A program made the position numbers and the translations under genes. Below are positions 17,720 through 25,950 of a stretch of DNA of 64,000 nucleotides, in pieces. Numbering within the stretch: position 1 is the first letter of the stretch; the number at the start of each line of letters is the position of its first letter. The notes beneath the pieces are model-generated. The model was given only the letters and a program-made list of their open reading frames with translations. It made no database searches and was not told the origin of the DNA. Origin of the DNA: Pseudoselenomonas ruminantium (GTDB lineage Bacteria > Bacillota > Negativicutes > Selenomonadales > Selenomonadaceae); NCBI GenBank assembly GCA_015058575.1, contig SVBZ01000041.1:1-64000 (forward strand), written 5' to 3'.

Positions 17720-18562
17720 GTGAACGCGTATGAAAAAACTTTGATTATCAGCGATCTGGATGGGACGCTGATTCCGCGCGGCGGTGTTATTTCGGAGGAA
17801 AATAAGGAAGCCTTGCGGCGTTTTGTGGCGGGCGGCGGCCGGTTTGCCATTGCGACGGGGCGCACGCCGGAGGCGGCAGCAGGCTATGTCGGCGATTTGC
17901 CCATCAATGCACCGAGCATTTTCTTCAACGGCTCGATGCTTTATGACTGGCAAAAACAGGAAGTCCTGGCGACGCGCCCGCTGCCAGCAGGCGATGCAAA
18001 GGATATCTGGCCGCGCTTTGCGGCGGCGTGCCAGCAGTCGTTCCCGCATGCCTGCATCGAGGTTTATACGGCAGATAACTGTCATATCATCAGTGAGGAA
18101 AAATATGATGATCCGCGGCTGCCCTTGGAATACTATAAATATGAACATTGTGATCTGGCAAAGCTAAGCGATACCGATAAGACGCCGTGGCTAAAGTTCT
18201 TTGTCAACGATGAGCCAGCTGTGCTGCATCGTCTGGAGCGCCTGGCCAGAAGTATGGGCGTCGATGTACTCAGCAATAGTTTCTACTCGGAAGTCAACTA
18301 CTATGAGTTTGTGGCGGCTGGTGTTTCGAAGGGCACAATGGTTGAGGAAATCCGCAGCTTGCCGGAGTGGCAGGACTATCGCATCATTGCGGCGGGAGAT
18401 TTCCTCAATGACAATGAGATGCTGCAGCTGGCGGATGTCGGTGTGGCCTCGGGCAATGCGCATGCATCGACCAAGGAAGTGGCTGATGTCACAGGCTGTA
18501 CGGTCGAAGAGCATCTGATGCCATGGATCCTTGCGCATGTGCTTGCTGGCGGGGAGGTATGA
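17720..18562 (+). CDS. HAD-superfamily phosphatase (Cof/YbiV type)
   Basis: A 280-residue cytoplasmic HAD hydrolase of the Cof subfamily, expected to dephosphorylate sugar phosphates or similar small metabolites with Mg2+. Motif I is DLDGTLIP (nucleophile Asp), motif II ATGRT, and motif IV GDFLNDNEML; the cap domain is inserted between II and III. I choose the GTG at 17720, 7 bases after GGAGG (17708-17712). An ATG at 17714 is too close to that site and a GTG at 17687 has none. It is followed two bases later by the asparaginase start, so the two are cotranscribed. The substrate is not predictable. Confidence 0.88.
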   Translation: MNAYEKTLIISDLDGTLIPRGGVISEENKEALRRFVAGGGRFAIATGRTPEAAAGYVGDLPINAPSIFFNGSMLYDWQKQEVLATRPLPAGDAKDIWPRFAAACQQSFPHACIEVYTADNCHIISEEKYDDPRLPLEYYKYEHCDLAKLSDTDKTPWLKFFVNDEPAVLHRLERLARSMGVDVLSNSFYSEVNYYEFVAAGVSKGTMVEEIRSLPEWQDYRIIAAGDFLNDNEMLQLADVGVASGNAHASTKEVADVTGCTVEEHLMPWILAHVLAGGEV

Positions 18563-18564
18563 GT

Positions 18565-19551
18565 ATGAAGAAGGTCTATGTACTGGCGACCGGCGGGACG
18601 ATTGCCGGCAGTGCTGAATCGGATACGGCGACGACAGGGTATCAGGCAGGCGCCATAGGTATCGATACCTTGCTGGCTGCTGTGCCGGAAATCCGCAATG
18701 TGGCTGAGGTTGCTGGCGAGCAGCTGGCGGCCATCGACAGCAAGGATATGACACAGGCGGTGCAGCTGCAACTGGCACGTCGCTGCAATGAGCTGCTGGC
18801 CTTTGAAGGTGTGGATGGCATTGTCATCACGCACGGTACGGATACGATGGAGGAGACTGCATATCTGCTGAGCCTTTTGGCCTGCACGGACAAACCTATC
18901 GTATTGACTGGTGCCATGCGTCCGGCAACGGCTATCAGTGCCGACGGGCCGTTGAATCTTTTAGATGCTGTGCGCGTAGCGGCGAGTGACGAGGCCCGTG
19001 ATCAGGGGGTACTGGTGGTCACGAATAATCAGATCGATGGGGCGCATGATGTCACGAAGTCACATACGACCTCAGTGCAGACTTTCCAGTCGCCGAATGG
19101 TGGTGCGCTCGGCTGTATCGATGATGGTGTGGTCAAATTCATGCGCCGGAGCGGCTATACGCATTTGCCTGCGAGCTTGCAGCTCAGCGAGAATGTACAG
19201 GCTTTGCCGGATGTCCGTATCCTTTATGGCTATGCTGGCGATGATGGCCTGCTCGTAGAGGCGGCCGTGGCTGCTGGCGCTAAGGGCATTGTCTACGCCG
19301 GTATGGGCAATGGCAGTCTGCCGGCAAAGGTTGAGGCGAAGCTTGCGGCGGCAGCGGCCACGGGAATCGTTGCCGTGCGCAGTACGCGCGGCTATGCGGG
19401 TAATGTGACGATCGCCGAAGCGTCGTATGAGAAGGCGCATATCCTGCACAGTCAGGGGCTCAATCCGCAGAAGGCCCGCATCCTGCTGCAGCTGGCGCTG
19501 CTGCAGACGAAGGACCCGGCAGCCATCCAGGCATGGTTCGATAACTACTGA
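18565..19551 (+). CDS. ansB: L-asparaginase (type II sequence type, no signal peptide)
   Basis: A 328-residue asparaginase that hydrolyses L-asparagine to aspartate and ammonia. The nucleophile Thr12 is in LATGGTIAG, the second catalytic set is HGTDTMEE, and the lysine lies in DVTKSHTT. Sequence resembles E. coli AnsB along its length, including GAMRP and LNPQKARILLQLAL, but there is no export signal, so it should be cytoplasmic. The start at ATG 18565 has GGGGAGG 7 bases upstream; the ATG at 18559 is too close to it. It is coupled to the HAD gene upstream. Confidence 0.9.
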   Translation: MKKVYVLATGGTIAGSAESDTATTGYQAGAIGIDTLLAAVPEIRNVAEVAGEQLAAIDSKDMTQAVQLQLARRCNELLAFEGVDGIVITHGTDTMEETAYLLSLLACTDKPIVLTGAMRPATAISADGPLNLLDAVRVAASDEARDQGVLVVTNNQIDGAHDVTKSHTTSVQTFQSPNGGALGCIDDGVVKFMRRSGYTHLPASLQLSENVQALPDVRILYGYAGDDGLLVEAAVAAGAKGIVYAGMGNGSLPAKVEAKLAAAAATGIVAVRSTRGYAGNVTIAEASYEKAHILHSQGLNPQKARILLQLALLQTKDPAAIQAWFDNY

Positions 19552-19661
19552 TTCATTTAGTTTTCATAGTCAATCATATTCTTTCAAGATTATTATTATA
19601 TAATCAGATTCGTAAGATGAAACCGAGAAAACCAGGATAAAGTGGTTTGGAGGTAAGAAAT

Positions 19662-20495
19662 ATGAATAGACTTATGGAAAATATAAACCTTTCGCGCTAT
19701 GATGCCCGTAACCTGCTCAAGGCAGGCTGGGCAGTGCGGACGATTACGGCTTCGGTCATGTTGATGATGGCGGTGCTGGCGCCGGTTCATCTGACGCAGG
19801 TGATGGCCTCGCCATTGGCCGAGGATGAGTCCATGGCTGCTGTGGTCGAGCTGGCCGATTTCGCGGATGAACGGCAGCACGAGGGGAGCCGCCAGCGCCG
19901 TCGCCATCAGGCAGGTGTTTTGGCTGCAGAGCTCTTGGCAAAAGCGCAGGCGGCTGAACCGGAAATCACGGCGGTGATGCAGAGCATGGCGCAGGATGGT
20001 GCATATCTGGCGGGACTGGATAACCGGTTCAAGGATACTGACAGCCTGGCTGGCAAGATTTTCGCTGATGCGGAGGCAAAGAAGCTGTCCTTGCCGTCGG
20101 CGGCCGCAGCAATCAGCGATGTATTGCGTTATACGCTGATTTTTGACGCATCAGACTACAGCGAGCGCGTACCTCAGACGCTTGCACAGCTTACGGCTAA
20201 GGGCTACCGCGTGGAGAAATTCCGCAATGCCTGGGGCGGTAAATTCTATCAGGGGATCAATACCCAGCTCATAAGCCCGCAGGGCATGCGGGTGGAGTTG
20301 CAGTTCCATACGGCGCAGTCGTATGCAATCAAGCAGGCATCGCATGAGGTATATGAGATCCGCCGCAACCCGGCTTCGGCACCAGCAGCGGTGGAAAAGG
20401 CAACACAGGAAAGCATTGCCTATAACCAGCAGGTCATAGTCCCTGTAGGGGGTAAGGCGGTGACTTGGCCGCAGCAGGCAGCCAAGGTGGCATAG
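19662..20495 (+). CDS. Exported protein with RelA/SpoT-like nucleotidyltransferase domain
   Basis: A 277-residue protein. Residues 1-50 carry a basic N-terminus and a hydrophobic stretch (about 28-48) ending near VMAS, read as a signal peptide or membrane anchor. Residues 115-235 fit the RelA/SpoT (p)ppGpp synthetase fold: R122-x-K124 with S128 and K132 (RFKDTDSLAGKI), Asp153 with Arg156 (SDVLRYT), then E212-x-Q (ELQFHT) and a helix with H228. These correspond to the substrate-binding basic residues, the metal-binding Asp and the catalytic Glu of Rel proteins. No HD hydrolase, TGS or ACT domain is present. GGAGG lies 8 bases before ATG 19662. Activity and target are unknown; the domain also occurs in toxins. 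Confidence 0.72.
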   Translation: MNRLMENINLSRYDARNLLKAGWAVRTITASVMLMMAVLAPVHLTQVMASPLAEDESMAAVVELADFADERQHEGSRQRRRHQAGVLAAELLAKAQAAEPEITAVMQSMAQDGAYLAGLDNRFKDTDSLAGKIFADAEAKKLSLPSAAAAISDVLRYTLIFDASDYSERVPQTLAQLTAKGYRVEKFRNAWGGKFYQGINTQLISPQGMRVELQFHTAQSYAIKQASHEVYEIRRNPASAPAAVEKATQESIAYNQQVIVPVGGKAVTWPQQAAKVA

Positions 20496-20687
20496 TTATC
20501 CACATTGATGTGTGTATAACCTTGGGAATCAGCCATTGTACTGGTATCGGGAAACAGTACAATGGCTTTTGTATTGCAGGAAAGCGGAAATAATCGTAGA
20601 ATATAAGCAGTATATTGGCGAAAATACCGACGTTATCCACATTTTTATCCACACTCTTGTGGATAAGCGAATCGTTTTGGGGATAAC
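20496..20687. promoter_or_regulatory. Cluster of DnaA boxes upstream of the helicase gene
   Basis: Five sites match TTATNCACA: 20496-20504 (plus), 20511-20519 (minus, reads TTATACACA), 20633-20641 (plus), 20645-20653 (plus) and 20658-20666 (minus). A one-mismatch site is at 20679-20687 (minus). The last three perfect boxes are packed in 34 bases. The first starts at the base after the stop of the RelA/SpoT-like gene. About 110 bases of moderately AT-rich DNA separate the two groups. The arrangement resembles an origin module or DnaA titration site; no dnaA neighbourhood genes are present. Confidence 0.68.
20531..20570 (+). terminator. Terminator-like hairpin
   Basis: Perfect 13-bp stem AGCCATTGTACTG (20531-20543) / CAGTACAATGGCT (20555-20567) followed by TTTTG. 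It likely ends the transcript of the RelA/SpoT-like gene. The T-tract is short and it lies inside the DnaA-box region, so it could also be a structural element there. Confidence 0.6.
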
Positions 20688-20707
20688 GTTGTAATTTGTG
20701 TGGATGA

Positions 20708-23700
20708 ATGGATGAATTCGAGGAGTATATGGATAACCAGAAAAAGGTATTGAAGTTATTGGATTATATCCGGCAGGTTTGCGGTCTGCGGCAGCAATTG
20801 GTTCGCAACATCAAGGAACAGGAGTGGTCACTGTTTTTGGATGAGCTGCCGATTGACCCGAAGCGCATCCATGTTTGGACGGATTCTTCTGATGAAGCAG
20901 GCCGTGAGGGCGTGCTGCTTGAGGTCGAGAAGCCGGATTTTTCAGCCTGCCCTGATATGCCCTTTGATTTGGTGGGTTGGGTGCGCACGCTTGACTGGCG
21001 CAATTTTGCGGTTGCAGATATCGAGGTGCGTGAGGAACGCATGCGCAAAGATCCACGGCTCGGCGAAATTACCGAGCGTTTTGTCGATTCGGGCGTTCGT
21101 ATTGCTGCGTTTGAGGACTGGAAGCGCCGCCGTACGCTTTGGCGCGCAGGTGAGCTGGTCAAGAGCCGTACGCAGGCGCTGTTCATGCAGCTTTATGAGC
21201 TTTACGACCGTTGCCGTCAGGAGCCGGAGCAGCTGGAACTCATGGTGGGCGGGGCAATGTTTTTCAGTGGACTGGATTCCTCGGTCAACCATCCGATGAT
21301 CATGAAGCGCGTGCGCCTGCATTACGATAAACGCGGGGCCATGCAGCTGGTAGACACGGACTATCCAGCAGAGCTCTATCTCGATATGTTCCAGGATATG
21401 CCAGGCGTTGATGCCGAGGGAATCCGTGCCTTTACGGCAGAGCTTGACGAGGCAGAAATTCATCCGCTGCGGGCAGATTTGCCGGAGTTTTTGCAGCAGG
21501 CTGTGCCGGCGCTTACGCCGAACTGCCGTTATGTGGAGAACCGCTTTGACATCCTGCCGACGGATTGGTATCTGGTGTATCCGCGGCAGGTAATCTTCCT
21601 GCGCCGCCGCAATGAAGGTATTGAGCGGGCCATCGCCGGTATGATGGCTTATATCGATACGCATGGCGAAGTGCCGGCGGCACTGATGCGGATTGTCGAT
21701 CCAAGCTATCAGCGGGAAAAGTCGGAGCCACTGAGTGTGAGTCTGGAGGATATCCGCGGGGAAGCGGAAGATATCCTGCTGACCAAGCAGGCCAATGCGG
21801 AACAGCTGGCCATCGCGCGCAAGATCGAGACGGCACCGGCAGTAGTCGTACAGGGGCCGCCGGGAACAGGCAAGACGCATACGATAGCGAATCTGCTCGG
21901 TCATTTCCTGTCGCAAGGCCAGCATGTATTGGTAACGAGTGCGACGTCCAAGGCGTTGACGGTGCTCAAGGATAAATTGCCTGCCGGCATACAGGATCTC
22001 TGTGTGACGCTGCTGGAGGATTCGCGCAAAGATATGGAGCGGTCTGTCAGTGGCATTTGTGACCGCCTGTCGCGCAGCTCGGCGGAGGAGATGCAGGCTG
22101 AGGCGGAAAAGCTGGCATCTGAACGCCATAAACTGCTGACGGAACTCATGGAGCAGCGGACGCGGCTGGAGAATATCCAGCGCATGGAGGCACGCCGTGA
22201 TTCTTTCATGCTTGCTGGCAAGGCCTGGTCACTGTCGCGGATGGCCGCGTTCCTGCATGAACATGAAGATCTGGCGGGCAGGATTCCGGGTGCAGTACAG
22301 GCGGGGGTTCCGCTGCCACTATCTGAGGGCGAGCTGGCAGAGCTTTATGCATCGAATGCCTATTTTGATGCAGAGCGGCTCGCCGAACTCAGCGAGTGCC
22401 TGCCGGACCGCGGACAGTTGCTGACACCGGCTGAGGCTGAGGAGGTATTGGCTGCGGCACTTCAACGCCAAAACGAACAGGCAGATTTGCTGGCGGCTTT
22501 GCCGGAAACGGTGGTGACAGATGCGGGCCATATTCTGTGCAAAGGGCAGTCTGTGGCAGATGAATTGTCATTGGAGGTGCTTGCTGAAACTGGCCGGCTG
22601 TATGAGCGGGTGGATTTTGCGCGGCTGCGTCAGGAGTGGGCACGTGAGGCGGTGCTGGCTGGCCAGCAGGGCGGAGCGCATCGTGAAGTCTGGGAGATGC
22701 TTGGCCGCGATATCCGCAAGGTGCAGCAGCTCAAGCAACAGTCGATGACGCGTTTTTTCGGGCGTGAGTTTGCTTATACACTCGATATGCCGCTGGGGCC
22801 AGAGCTTATCCAGTTGTTGGCTGAGTTGGCTGAGGCTTTTGATGCTGACGGTCATTTGTCCCTGTGGAATCGTCTGCGCCATAGTGAGTGGAAAAAAGTG
22901 CAGAAGGGCTTCTGTATTGATGGCAAACCGCTTTCGAGCCGTGGGGACTGCCAGCTGGCCATGCAGTATGTTGCCTTGCATCAGGCGCGCGAGGTCGTAC
23001 GCCGTGAATGGTCGCAGCTTCTTGTGCCTTTCGGTATGATTTCCTATGAAGAACTGGCGCAGAATGAGGATGATATTGACGATCTCACGAGTGCGCGCTG
23101 GCAGGAAATCGAAGAGTTGCTTGACTGGTACCCTCGCGTATGGAATGATATCATGCTGCATTGGCGCCGGGCCGGCGTCAATGTTGAGGCTGTTTATGGA
23201 GAAGCGGGTTATTTGACCCCGCATCAGCGGCTTGAACGTGAGCTATCGTGGCTGGAGCAGGACTTCCCGCGCTGGCAGCAGCTGCTCTTGCTCACGCATA
23301 GCGAGGCGCCAATGGCGGGGAAACTCGCTGCGGCACGAGCAGCTGTGGCGGCTGCCGATGGCGTGGTGGCCCGCCGGTTTGAGCAGGCCTTGGCCGCCGG
23401 TGATGCTGCGCTTTATCGGGAAGCCTATGAGCAGCTGGCGGCTGATGATGCACTGCAGGATCGGTATCGCAGACGGGAGGAATTACTGCAGCGCCTGGCA
23501 GCAGCTGCGCCAGTCTGGGCGGATTCCATCCGCGGACAGAAGGAGGGCTTTTCTGGCACTGAGGTGCCAGAAAATATCAGGGAAGCGTGGCTCTATGCGC
23601 AATTTGCGCAGCAGCTGCTGCTGGTGCCGCAGGAGGATGAACAGCAGCTGGAGCAGGAAATTCAGGAGCTTACCACTCGCCTGCATCAGACGACTACGGA

Positions 23701-25231
23701 GCTGGCAGAGAAGCGTTCGTGGTATCATCTGCTCAAGGATGTTGCTGGCAGCAACCTACAGTCGAGCCTGATTGGCTGGAGCAAAGCAGTGGCCAAGATT
23801 GGCCGCGGCAAGGGGCGTTATGCTGCACGTCATATCCGCGAGGCGCGCCAATGCATGTTGGAGGCGCAGGCGGCGGTGCCGGCCTGGATTATGCCGCTTT
23901 CGCGTGTCTGGCAGAATCTGCGTCCGGAAAGCCAGAAGTTTGACATTATCATGATTGATGAGGCCAGCCAGGCGGATATCACGGCATTGCCACTCTTGTA
24001 CTTTGGCAAGAAGGTCATCATTGTGGGTGATGACCGTCAGGTCAGCCCTTCGGCTATCGGTGTGTCTGCTGAGGACATCCAGCGCTTGCAGACAGCGTCG
24101 ATAAGTGGTGTCATCAAACACGATTCGCTTTACACGATGGATACTTCGCTTTATGATATCGCGCAGATGAACTTTGAGGCGCGGATGCTTACCGAGCATT
24201 TCCGCTGTGTGCCGGAAATCATTGGCTACTGCAACCAGCTGGCCTATGATGGCCGTATCCGTCCGCTGCGGGAGACGGGGACAAGTGTGCTGATGCCGAT
24301 GGTGGATTGGCAGACGGAAGGAAGGCGCGATGGCACGCACAAGCGCAACCTGCGCGAAGCTGAGGAAATCACGGCTGTGCTTGCGGCCTGCCTGGAGCAG
24401 CCTGAGTATGCGGGCAAGACGTTTGGTGCAATCTCGCTGCTCGGCGATGAACAGGCAAAAATCATCCGGGAGCTGGCGGTCGAGCGGCTTGGCATCGATG
24501 TACTGGAGGAGCGCCAGTTCCTTTGCGGCAATCCTGCGCGGTTCCAGGGCGATGAACGCGATGTCGTGTTCCTGTCCTTTGTCGACAGTCCGGCAGACGA
24601 TGGGGCATTGCGGCTGCTTTCAGAAGGGCATAATGGCGTGACGGGCAAGAGATATAATGTCGCCGTGAGCCGGGCCCGTGATCAGCTGTGGCTGTTCCAT
24701 TCGATGGGCATCGATGCGCTCAAGACAGGCGATATCCGCCGCGGATTGCTTGAGTATGCGGCAAGTCCTGCCAGCAATCAGCAGAGCCTTACGGAAGGCG
24801 AGGAAACCTCGCTGGAGACTGCTGTGTTCCGTGCCTTGTCGCAGGCCGGCTATCATGTTGAGAAGAGTTTTGCCGTTGGGGCCTATGCTATTGATATGGT
24901 GGTAATCTGCCAGGGGCACAAGGTAGCTATCGATTGTGATGGCGAGCATTGGGTAAGCAGTTTGCAACAGGCCGCCGAAGAGCGCTGCCAGCAGGCAGTG
25001 CTTGAACGTTTGGGCTGGAAATTCCTGCATGTGCGTGGCAGCCGGTGGTATCGTGATCCAGACCAGGCCTTTGCCCGTTTGACGGCAGAGCTGGCGCTTT
25101 CGGGGATTGAGCCTGAGGCAGGCAGGCAGGCAGGTGTGTCGTTGCAGTCACAACGTGAAGAGCTGCTGGCACGTGTGCGCCAGCGGGCGGAAGCTATCCT
25201 GTCTGAGTGGCAGATTGTTGGGGAACAATAA
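20708..25231 (+). CDS. Large SF1 helicase with C-terminal REase-like nuclease domain
   Basis: A 1,507-residue protein. Residues 1-360 have no motif I recognise. The helicase core opens with the Walker A GPPGTGKT at 383-390. A long insertion of helical, charged sequence follows (about 450-1050). The Walker B DEAS is near 1084, then VGDDRQVSP and the C-terminal RecA-like part with FQGDERDVVFLS and YNVAVSRARDQLW, typical of UvrD/Upf1-like SF1 enzymes. Residues about 1370-1475 look like the MTES_1575/DUF559 endonuclease fold (AIDMVV, KVAIDCDGEHW, RLGWKFLHVRGSRWYRDP). The start is ATG 20708 or 20729; GAGGAG is only 3 bases from the second. Such fusions are common in defence islands, but no partner gene is adjacent. 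Confidence 0.85.
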   Translation: MDEFEEYMDNQKKVLKLLDYIRQVCGLRQQLVRNIKEQEWSLFLDELPIDPKRIHVWTDSSDEAGREGVLLEVEKPDFSACPDMPFDLVGWVRTLDWRNFAVADIEVREERMRKDPRLGEITERFVDSGVRIAAFEDWKRRRTLWRAGELVKSRTQALFMQLYELYDRCRQEPEQLELMVGGAMFFSGLDSSVNHPMIMKRVRLHYDKRGAMQLVDTDYPAELYLDMFQDMPGVDAEGIRAFTAELDEAEIHPLRADLPEFLQQAVPALTPNCRYVENRFDILPTDWYLVYPRQVIFLRRRNEGIERAIAGMMAYIDTHGEVPAALMRIVDPSYQREKSEPLSVSLEDIRGEAEDILLTKQANAEQLAIARKIETAPAVVVQGPPGTGKTHTIANLLGHFLSQGQHVLVTSATSKALTVLKDKLPAGIQDLCVTLLEDSRKDMERSVSGICDRLSRSSAEEMQAEAEKLASERHKLLTELMEQRTRLENIQRMEARRDSFMLAGKAWSLSRMAAFLHEHEDLAGRIPGAVQAGVPLPLSEGELAELYASNAYFDAERLAELSECLPDRGQLLTPAEAEEVLAAALQRQNEQADLLAALPETVVTDAGHILCKGQSVADELSLEVLAETGRLYERVDFARLRQEWAREAVLAGQQGGAHREVWEMLGRDIRKVQQLKQQSMTRFFGREFAYTLDMPLGPELIQLLAELAEAFDADGHLSLWNRLRHSEWKKVQKGFCIDGKPLSSRGDCQLAMQYVALHQAREVVRREWSQLLVPFGMISYEELAQNEDDIDDLTSARWQEIEELLDWYPRVWNDIMLHWRRAGVNVEAVYGEAGYLTPHQRLERELSWLEQDFPRWQQLLLLTHSEAPMAGKLAAARAAVAAADGVVARRFEQALAAGDAALYREAYEQLAADDALQDRYRRREELLQRLAAAAPVWADSIRGQKEGFSGTEVPENIREAWLYAQFAQQLLLVPQEDEQQLEQEIQELTTRLHQTTTELAEKRSWYHLLKDVAGSNLQSSLIGWSKAVAKIGRGKGRYAARHIREARQCMLEAQAAVPAWIMPLSRVWQNLRPESQKFDIIMIDEASQADITALPLLYFGKKVIIVGDDRQVSPSAIGVSAEDIQRLQTASISGVIKHDSLYTMDTSLYDIAQMNFEARMLTEHFRCVPEIIGYCNQLAYDGRIRPLRETGTSVLMPMVDWQTEGRRDGTHKRNLREAEEITAVLAACLEQPEYAGKTFGAISLLGDEQAKIIRELAVERLGIDVLEERQFLCGNPARFQGDERDVVFLSFVDSPADDGALRLLSEGHNGVTGKRYNVAVSRARDQLWLFHSMGIDALKTGDIRRGLLEYAASPASNQQSLTEGEETSLETAVFRALSQAGYHVEKSFAVGAYAIDMVVICQGHKVAIDCDGEHWVSSLQQAAEERCQQAVLERLGWKFLHVRGSRWYRDPDQAFARLTAELALSGIEPEAGRQAGVSLQSQREELLARVRQRAEAILSEWQIVGEQ

Positions 25232-25266
25232 TTTTTTAGCTTTTTTTCGTTTTTTTGAAAAAAGTG

Positions 25267-25295
25267 TTGACATAACAAGCAGAGATGGCTATAAT
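25267..25295 (+). promoter_or_regulatory. Promoter of the tRNA operon
   Basis: Consensus -35 TTGACA (25267-25272) and -10 TATAAT (25290-25295) with a 17-base spacer. It lies 57 bases before the first tRNA gene. Confidence 0.88.
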
Positions 25296-25351
25296 AGATT
25301 TTGTCAGTCAGCGAGACACAGGAAAACATCTGAGTTGAGCGGTGACAGAAT

Positions 25352-25426
25352 GCGGAAATAGCTCAGTGGTAGAGCACCACCTTGCCAAGGTGGGGGTCGC
25401 GAGTTCGAGCCTCGTTTTCCGCTCCA
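25352..25426 (+). tRNA. tRNA-Gly (anticodon GCC)
   Basis: Cloverleaf with acceptor GCGGAAA / TTTCCGC, T arm GAGTTCGAGCCTC and the anticodon GCC in loop TTGCCAA. The CCA end is encoded. First gene of a five-tRNA transcript. Confidence 0.95.
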
Positions 25427-25430
25427 TAAT

Positions 25431-25505
25431 GCGGAAATAGCTCAGTGGTAGAGCACCACCTTGCCAAGGTGGGGGTCGCGAGTTCGAGCCTCGTTTTCCG
25501 CTCCA
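25431..25505 (+). tRNA. tRNA-Gly (anticodon GCC), second copy
   Basis: Identical to the 75-base gene before it, four bases downstream. A recent tandem duplication or one kept identical by gene conversion. Confidence 0.95.
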
Positions 25506-25541
25506 TTTTTGCTTAGTAGCTGAAAAGCTTCTATATACAAT

Positions 25542-25618
25542 GGGCCTATAGCTCAGTTGGTTAGAGCAACCGGCTCATAACCGGTCGGTCCTTGGTTCGA
25601 GTCCAAGTGGGCCCACCA
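25542..25618 (+). tRNA. tRNA with CAT anticodon (elongator Met or Ile2)
   Basis: 77-base cloverleaf, acceptor GGGCCTA / TGGGCCC with encoded CCA, and anticodon CAT in loop CTCATAA. The paired first base rules out the initiator type. The GGGCCTATAGCTCAG start and CCGG anticodon stem are closer to tRNA-Ile2, whose C34 is modified to lysidine by TilS, than to typical elongator Met; the sequence alone does not decide. Confidence 0.85.
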
Positions 25619-25653
25619 ATTTCCAACTTAATATCTTTTATAACCAATGTTAT

Positions 25654-25731
25654 GACTCAGTAGCTCAGCTGGATTAGAGTATTTGACTACGAATCAAAGG
25701 GTCGGGGGTTCGAGTCCCTCCTGGGTCACCA
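25654..25731 (+). tRNA. tRNA-Arg (anticodon ACG)
   Basis: 78-base cloverleaf with acceptor GACTCAG / CTGGGTC, encoded CCA, and anticodon ACG in loop CTACGAA. The A34 is expected to be edited to inosine by TadA. An identical second copy lies on the minus strand at 33939-34016. Confidence 0.93.
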
Positions 25732-25735
25732 TTGT

Positions 25736-25821
25736 GGGTAGGTGCCCGAGTGGTTAAAGGGAACAGACTGTAAATCTGTCATCTTCGGATTACGATGGTT
25801 CGAATCCATCCCTGCCCACCA
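25736..25821 (+). tRNA. tRNA-Tyr (anticodon GTA)
   Basis: 86-base class II tRNA with a long variable arm (CATCTTCGGATTACG), acceptor GGGTAGG / CCTGCCC, and anticodon GTA in loop CTGTAAA; CCA is encoded. Last gene of the operon, 11 bases before the terminator. Confidence 0.94.
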
Positions 25822-25832
25822 CCTGAAATGAC

Positions 25833-25857
25833 AGCGTCGCATATGCGGCGCTTTTTT
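25833..25857 (+). terminator. Terminator of the tRNA operon
   Basis: Stem AGCGTCGC (25833-25840) / GCGGCGCT (25845-25852) with an ATAT loop, followed by six Ts. Confidence 0.85.
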
Positions 25858-25900
25858 GTTACTTAGATATATGAAAAATTGCAGTTTGACGGGTTAGTTC

Positions 25901-25950
25901 TAGCCTTCCCCTTACCGAGGGGAAGGTGGGCGCGAAGCGCTCGGATGAGG
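25901..25950 (+). repeat. REP-like intergenic element with two hairpins
   Basis: CCTTCCCC (25904-25911) pairs with GGGGAAGG (25919-25926), then GCGCGAAGCGC (25930-25940) forms a small hairpin, and the unit ends CGGATGAGG. I recognise this composition (AGCCTTCCCC..GGGGAAGGTGG..GGATGAGG) as a dispersed intergenic repeat type in gut Firmicutes. A reversed piece, CCTCATCCG, recurs at 26179-26187. Confidence 0.6.

Noticed and set aside
17092..20687. Main chromosomal origin (oriC)
   Set aside because: DnaA boxes are dense, but dnaA, dnaN, recF, gyrB and rpmH are all absent and I see no strong AT-rich unwinding region, so I report the clusters without calling an origin.
20942..22129. 395-residue frame on the minus strand within the helicase gene
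   Set aside because: It overlaps a coding region with clear helicase motifs, and its composition (His/Arg/Leu-rich) is typical of antisense reading.
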